A stretch of DNA of 64,000 nucleotides from Coix lacryma-jobi var. lacryma-jobi (taxonomy: Eukaryota; Streptophyta; Magnoliopsida; Poales; Poaceae), in the NCBI GenBank assembly GCA_009763385.1, contig CM019828.1:24871000-24934999 (forward strand), read 5' to 3'. This document shows positions 58,086 to 64,000 of this stretch, piece after piece. The position numbers were made by a program, and so were the translations under genes. A model generated the notes under the pieces. That model saw only the letters and a program-made list of their open reading frames with translations. It did not search any database and was not told the origin of the DNA. The number at the start of each line of letters is the position of its first letter. Position 1 is the first letter of the stretch.

Positions 58086-58873
58086 GGTCACTCAGGGAGG
58101 GCGACTTTGATCGCCCTTCACCCAAAACTTCCCCAAATCGATTCAAATCAAAATCCCACATTCCCAAACTTGGAGAGGATGATCACGGAGTAGTTAGAAG
58201 ACTATCCCCAAGAAATCATCCACTCAAATCGAGTCAATCATCGGGAAATCGAAAAGGGAAAAGAATGAACCGAAGAGCGCCACGAAAATGAAATCAACCC
58301 GATCTACTTGTTCGTAGGGAGATAGATAAATTCCTTCGGTGGAAATGATCTCCTTTCAAATACGAACAAGTTGATTCAAACGGATTTCGCAAAGACGCAC
58401 GGGAGAGGGAGATCGAGTGACGGGAAAATCGTGGAGAAACGAAGAACGCGAAGAACACGAACCAAAACGTGAATCAACACATCGATCTGCAACCGTGTGG
58501 CTACCACACGCTACAATTGTGAGGTTACGGCCTCACTTCCTCAAAATCAACAGTACACAGAGGCAAGTCTCTCTGCGGATCTCAGCTAGCTACAGCAGGG
58601 AATGGGAGAGCAGGAAACCCTAAGACTGGAAGAGCAAATGACTGAGATGAAGGGGAGGAGGGTGTCTCCCTACTACTTATCCTAATTCTAACCTAAGTCT
58701 AATTCCTACTCTACCCCTCACTATTCTAATTACAGAGCGAACCAGCTAAACCCTAGGGTTATTCTGGACCAACTCGGTGGTAGGTGTATCCGGCGGCCAT
58801 GCCCGCACAATTCGAAGCGTTGCCTCGACGCAACCTCCAGATTGCCGCCACGTGCCGCCCTCGCTCTGCAACC

Positions 58874-59137
58874 CCCGGTTTTGTGGCCCAAACCGGGAAA
58901 CCAGCCTTTTCCAGCCAACCCCCGGTTTTGAGGCCTAAACCGGGAAACCAGCCCACCAGCATCTGAGTTTTGAGGCCCAAACTCAGCAAACCCGTAGCGC
59001 CCAGGTTTTGAGGCCCAAACCTGGAAACCATCCTCAGCCCGAGTTTTGTGGCCAAACTCGGAAACCCTCAGCACCCAGGTTTTGAGGCCCAAACCTGGAA
59101 ACCGTCCACCCGATGGTTTTTCTTTGGCTCAACCACC
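58874..59137. repeat. Tandem hairpin array with compensatory stems
   Basis: Six 8-bp perfect stems around a near-constant TGAGGCCC-type loop at 58,874-58,897, 58,921-58,944, 58,963-58,986, 59,001-59,024, 59,039-59,061 and 59,075-59,098, and a degenerate seventh near 59,113-59,137. Left stem arms are CCCGGTTT (twice), CTGAGTTT, CCAGGTTT (twice) and CCGAGTTT, each matched by its exact complement on the right. Spacing is 36-47 bp. Confidence 0.92.
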
Positions 59138-59487
59138 AAACCGAAGCTGTAGAGGGGATGCACCGCCCGTGCACCCCGTCCACCGACACGTGTCCCCAAG
59201 TCCACGACTCAGGCAACACATGACCGCAAGTCTTCGCTCATCGCTGTCCCAGGCTGCCAGCCACCACAGCTGATCCTCGGGCCTCTGGTCCCTCAGTCCA
59301 AGCCTCACGTCCGTCCTTCGCCACTCTCGGTCCATCGACACGGCACGTCTCTACTTGACCTTCACCTTGCCTCTGATCACTGTCTCCGTGCTCGACACCT
59401 GCACAACACAAGCCAAAGAACATGCGCATCATCCCAGTTGACAATCACTCATCACTCAGAGACCCGGCATACACCCATGTATCCGCA

Positions 59488-61031
59488 ATCTCCCCCTTGA
59501 TGAGTGCATTGTCAACTACCAACACAAATCATAATAGAAGAAGAAGGAAGGAAGGAGTGAGAGGAGAAAAACTCGACCAAGTGACCCAAAAGCATGGCAA
59601 AGCCGAAGAAGGTCAAGTGGAAGAAGCGAAACAGCTTGGTTCCCAAAGACATGGGCAATCGGCTCGACACAACCAAGCAAAACAAAGCTAGCCCTCAAGA
59701 AGAGGTAGAACAGGCTCAACACCGCTAGCAAATACCAATCGAAAACTCCAGAAAGAGAGCTCGACACCAAATGAGAAATCGAAGCAAATGCTAGTACCTC
59801 AAGACAGAGGCACAGAGGCTCAACACAACTATCAAAGAAAGCTCGATACTAAAACCTTTACAGACAAACTCCCCCTCGAATAGTGCACACAACTAAAACA
59901 CTCCCCCTTAGTTGGACTCAAGGAAGCATATGATTTGCAAATTCTCCCCCTTAGTTGAAAATGCACCATCAAGCAAGAAGAGCCGAAAGCAAATTTCTCC
60001 CCCTCAGAAAATGCACCATCAAAAAGTGCCAACCAGAGAAGTTCTCCCCCTTCCAAAATGCATATGTGTCAAAATGCAAGTTAGCAGCTTCAGGAATATA
60101 GTCAAGACAATGTAAAGATGCTCTACACAGTATAAGTCCAATGACACAACTGAAGCACACATGCTAGCAAAGGCTCAAACTGATCACCAAATATGAAATA
60201 TGAACATATGAGCAAGGTGAGCAATTTTAGCCAAAAAGGAGTCACCATCAAAATAGCACTAGACAAGTATAGACAGGAAGTCAAAACAAGTGCTAAACAT
60301 GTATACAAGGTGAACTACCCCTAGCAAAGTTCAATCATCATGCTATAGAATGAAACATAGACTTGTGTATCCAATGTTTAAATCGGAGTTGCAGCGGTGA
60401 AATTACACAAGTTTATATTTAGCATGTGAGTGCGAGAGGTTGAAAGCTTGTCTTGCCTAACTTTTCAACTGTGCGAAGCCTATGCAGAAGCAATCAGAAG
60501 CTTAAAGCAACAGTTTCGGTCATACACTACACAACTCAAGTTTAACTCAAAGTGCAATGAGAAACAGTCTCGAAACTGTGATGTGTTGACAAGCAATCCC
60601 ATCTCGATCTTTCTGATTCACTTAACTTGGTTCAATTTAAAGACAGAATATGAACAGACCAAGCAAGTGAGAGACTCAGAACTAGAGACATAGCAACCTA
60701 GCATATATGAAAAGCACAAGTGTGATTTCAACATATCCTACACAGGCTAGTTGCACATCTCGATGGTGAACATTTTCAAGTTTTAAGTTCAATTAGCAAG
60801 TTCACCATTTAAAATAGCTCAGCTCATAGCATGAATTAGTGATCAGAAGGAGCATAAGCTACAGGCATCAACATAAAGCATCGGAGCATATACTACACAG
60901 AGCATAACTACATTCTAATGACTATAGACATGAAGCTCAGAATGTAAATGCGTATGCTGAAATGCAAAAGAAAAGAAAGACAAACGAAAAAGAGTCAGAC
61001 TAGTATACAAGAACCAAAATGTTTCCCCCAT
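59488..61031 (-). other. Sirevirus 3' internal region with multiple polypurine tracts
   Basis: No conserved ORF; no env-like gene recognised. CTCCCCCTT-type tracts (GGGGGAG on the element strand) at 59,489, 59,870, 59,902, 59,943, 59,997 and 60,044. The last before the LTR is the presumed priming tract. Confidence 0.75.
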
Positions 61032-64000
61032 CTAAAAGGGGAAACACACACCAAGCTCACCCCTCAACCGATTAAAGGTTGATTCGTCTAAAGGCTTGGT
61101 GAAAATATCAGCCAGTTGATGATGAGTATCGACATGGCGAAGGTCGATATCACCCTTCTCCTGGTGGTCTCGCAGAAAATGAAAGCGCACATCAATGTGT
61201 TTGGTCTTTGAGTGAAGCACGGGGTTCTTAGCAACGCTAATAGCACTCGTGCTGTCACAAAGCAAAGGAACGCGAGTAAAGCTCATACCAAAATCACGCA
61301 AAGTGACCATCATCTAGAGTAACTGGGAACAACAGCTAGCCGCAGCAACATACTCAGCCTCCGTGGTAGACTGGGCGACACTAGACTGCTTGCGAGAAGA
61401 CCACGAAACAAGAGAAGATCCAATAAACTGGCAAGTCCCAGAACTGGACTTGCGCTCGATGCGACAACCAGCAAAATCAGCATCGGAATAACCGCAAAGG
61501 GAGAGGGTGGAGGAAGCTGAATACCAAATCCCGAACTCAGGTGTGAAACGAAGGTACCTGAAAATGCGCTTGACCGCCTGACGGTGAGAAGTGCGCGGCG
61601 ACGCCTGAAAGCGCGCGCACAGACACACCGCGAACTGGATGCCCGGGCGTGTCGCCATCAGGTAGAGCAGCGACCCGATCATGCTTCGGTACTCCTTCTG
61701 GTCCACAGCTTCTCCATCCTTGTCCGCATCCAGGGCCGTCGTGGTCGACATGGGTGTTGGAAGAGGCTTGGCCTCACCCATATCGAACCTCTTCAGCAAG
61801 TCCTTGGTGTACTTGCCCTGGTGCACGAACGTCCCTTCCCGGGATTGCTTGATTTGCAACCCGAGGAAAAACGTCAGCTCGCCCATCATGCTCATCTCAA
61901 ACTCCCTGCTCATAGTATCTGCAAACTTGGCAACCAAAGCATGAGAAGAACCACCGAAAATGATATCATCCACGTAAATCTGGACCAAGAGAGTATCAGT
62001 GCCTTGCTTGAGGAGAAAGAGCGTTTTATCTACACATCCCATTTTAAAACCCTTAGCAAGCAAAAAGGTTTTCAACCTATCATACCAGGCTCTAGGGGCT
62101 TGTTTCAAACCATACAAAGCTTTGTGAAGTTTAAAGACATGGTTTGGAAACTTGGGATTTTCGAAACCGGGGGGTTGTCTAACATACACCTCCTCTTCTA
62201 TGTAGCCATTTAAGAAGGCACTCTTGACATCCATTTGAAAAAGTTTGAAACCTTTGGATGCAGCAAAAGCCAAGAGTATCCTAATAGCCTCCAAACGTGC
62301 TACAGGAGCAAAAGTCTCCTCATAGTCTATCCCCTCCTTCTGACTATATCCCTGGGCTACGAGTCTGGCCTTGTTTCTCACAACATGGCCATCTTCTCCC
62401 TGTTTGTTTTTGAAAACCCATTTTGTCCCAATTGGATGACACTCAGAAGGTGGAGACATTAGAACCCAAACCCGATTGCTCTCAAAGTTCTCAAGCTCCT
62501 CATGCATGGCATTGACCCAATCCGGATCCGTCAAAGCGTGTCCAACATCCCGGGGTTCAAAATCAGCAACAAATGCAGAATGAGCAAAGTGAGAGATTTG
62601 CCTTGACCGAGTGACGCGTTCGTCGATGCTGCCGATCATCTGCTGAGGCGGGTGCTGGCGCTGAATGTGTCGTGGCGCCTCCCTTGCCGAAGTGGCCTCC
62701 CCCTCAACAGCAGCTGGTGCCTCCCCAGGTACAAATGGTACCGCTCGGGGTGGCGGATCCCACGACCCCCAGGAAGAAGACGTGTCGGGGCCGTGAGTCG
62801 TCGTAGAAGCCACTCTTTGCGGCACTGTAGGTGGAGGAGGTGTTGGGTCATCTATCCCTTCAGCATCTTCTTCTTCATCATCGAAAAGAGGCTCGCCAAC
62901 CTCATGATCACCTGCACGCTCAAAACGAGAAGAAGGACAAACCATGGTCTCGTCGAAGGTGACATTTGATGTCTCCATGACTCGGTTAGTGTCAAGGTTA
63001 AGTACACGATAAGCTCGAGTGTGAGTGCCATAACCAAAAAACACACCGTCAGAAGAACGAGACTCAAACTTGTCCAAGTTGCCCTTTTTGAGTATAAAAT
63101 AATGGCAACCAAAAACTCGAAAATAACTCACCTTGGGCAGTTTTCCAAAACGCAACTCATAAGAAGTCTTTTTCAAGAAAGCTCGGAGAAAAAAGCGATT
63201 GGAAATGTAGCACGCAGTGCTCATAGCTTCGGCCCAATATCGCCTAGGAGTCCTATGCTCATCGAGCATCGTCCTGGCCATCTCTACAAGGGTCTGATTC
63301 TTCCTCTCTACAACACCATTCTGAGGGGGTGTGTAGGGGGAAGAAAACTGATGCTCTAAACCCAAAGAGTTACAAAACTTCTCAAAATCTGAATTTTTAA
63401 ATTCGGAACCATTATCACTCCGAATTGCTCGCATCGAGTTCAAAGGGAACTCGTTCTGAAGATGCAAAATCAGATTGCGAGCAAAGGAGAAAGTCTCGGT
63501 CTTCTCAGCTAAAAAGAAGACCCACGAATATCTCGAAAAGTCATCAACAACAACAAGCACATACCACTTCCCCCCAACCGAGCTCACCCGAGCCGGACCA
63601 ACAAGGTCCATGTGCAAAAGCTCTCCAGGGCGCTTGGTCATGACCTGAGTCACTGGATGGTGGGGAGCGGCAACCATCTTCCCGTGTCTACAAGAGTGGC
63701 AAACAAGATCCTTCTCCATATGCAACTTGGGCAATCCTCGGATTAGGCCAAGTGAACTAAGCCTTGCAAGCAAGTCGAAGCTCAAATGTCCAAGTCTCCT
63801 ATGCCACTTCCAAAGATCAGAGGAGGAAGGTCCAGCCACAAGACAACGAGAAGTGCCAAAAGACTCCGAGAAATTCGCACGAAAGACGTTTCCAAAGGGC
63901 GAAAACAAACACACAAGATTGCCCTGAGGATCCAAAATACGAGTGAGATTCGGTTTAAAACGAATCTCATAGTCGTCGTCAAAAAGTTGCGAAACGGAAA
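61032..64000 (-). pseudogene. Copia pol: integrase, RT, RNase H (one amber codon; N-terminal part outside window)
   Basis: The frame is open from the window edge to TAG 61,314-61,316 and then continues in the same frame to 61,032. Counting from codon 63,935-63,933: an H2C2-type finger (H45, H50, C79, C82), integrase catalytic D110, D174 (RSDNG) and E210 (VVERK) with D,D-35-E spacing, then RT with ETFAPVARLEAIR, FQMDVKSAFLNG, KALYGLKQAPRAWYDRL and YVDD. RNase H follows: GYSDADFAG, SSRKQSSVAQSTTEAEYVAA, then after the amber CDSTSAI and KHIDVRFHFLRD. The amber stands where relatives have Trp (SQLL[W]MMVTL). RNase H is cut before its last catalytic segment, so this copy is probably dead although otherwise intact. 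Confidence 0.9.

Larger units (their letters stand above)
57405..59487 (-). repeat. Sirevirus 3' LTR, about 2,083 bp
   Basis: Minus-strand start TGCGGATAC directly after a polypurine tract (AAGGGGGAGAT); end GGTCCTTCA. It contains a hairpin array (58,874-59,137), a GGACTGTCCG palindrome cluster and a G14/C14 tract near the end. The start is inferred from the tract. Confidence 0.75.
57405..64000 (-). mobile_element. Ty1/copia Sirevirus-type retrotransposon, 3' part (runs off the window)
   Basis: Minus-strand order: pol (open to the window edge), a long region with repeated polypurine tracts, then the 3' LTR ending CCTTCA at 57,405 inside the Tat-B integrase. The preceding AATTT (57,400-57,404) is the expected TSD copy; its partner lies outside. 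Repeated AAGGGGGAG-like tracts before the 3' LTR are, as far as I know, a Sirevirus hallmark. Confidence 0.85.

Noticed and set aside
58730..59092. Repetitive minus-strand ORF with recurring FGPQN-type units
   Set aside because: It is the translation of the hairpin repeats in the LTR, in two overlapping frames; not a protein gene.

Overview
This is a grass (Poaceae) nuclear window. The 3' part of a 6-phosphofructokinase gene, an F-box gene and an exostosin-type glycosyltransferase gene have canonical GT-AG introns and GC-rich first coding exons, and they sit beside tens of kilobases of nested LTR retrotransposons. MITE types and retrotransposon lineages (Sirevirus, Tat, Athila, and a Tekay-like non-autonomous element) suggest a panicoid grass, perhaps Andropogoneae. 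The species is an inference. There are no bacterial features.

Layout. 1-13,092 is a gene island. It holds PFK (+, nine exons, 5' part outside the window), a solo copia-like LTR with an exact 5-bp target-site duplication (TSD), a fold-back MITE pair, a 5'-truncated LINE with a 16-bp TSD, the F-box gene (+), the GT47/exostosin gene (-) and a Stowaway MITE.

13,093-55,340 is one Ty3/gypsy Tat-lineage element (Tat-A, +), about 42 kb long because other elements inserted into it. Its exact CGTAT TSD is present on both sides. Nested inside are: (a) a 1.6-kb Mutator-like element carrying a PPR-gene fragment, in the 5' LTR; (b) an 8.4-kb non-coding element (LARD-type, -) with two almost identical 3.58-kb LTRs, in gag; (c) a 23.8-kb tandem array of non-autonomous Athila elements (-) that share LTRs, between the broken integrase and the remnant 3' LTR. 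One Athila copy carries a further solo LTR.

55,341-55,627 is old flanking DNA. 55,628-57,404 is the 3' end of a second Tat copy (Tat-B, -) whose integrase is cut by a Sirevirus-type copia element (57,405 to beyond 64,000, -).

Only the three host genes look functional. All retroelement reading frames in the window are broken by nonsense codons, frameshifts or insertions. The copia pol shows only one amber codon, and the LARD is very young by LTR identity. The least expected signals are: a run of tandem hairpins with compensatory stem changes in the Sirevirus LTR; a candidate internal TATA box in front of the Athila downstream ORF; and GC-rich repeats or palindromes near LTR promoters in several unrelated families.
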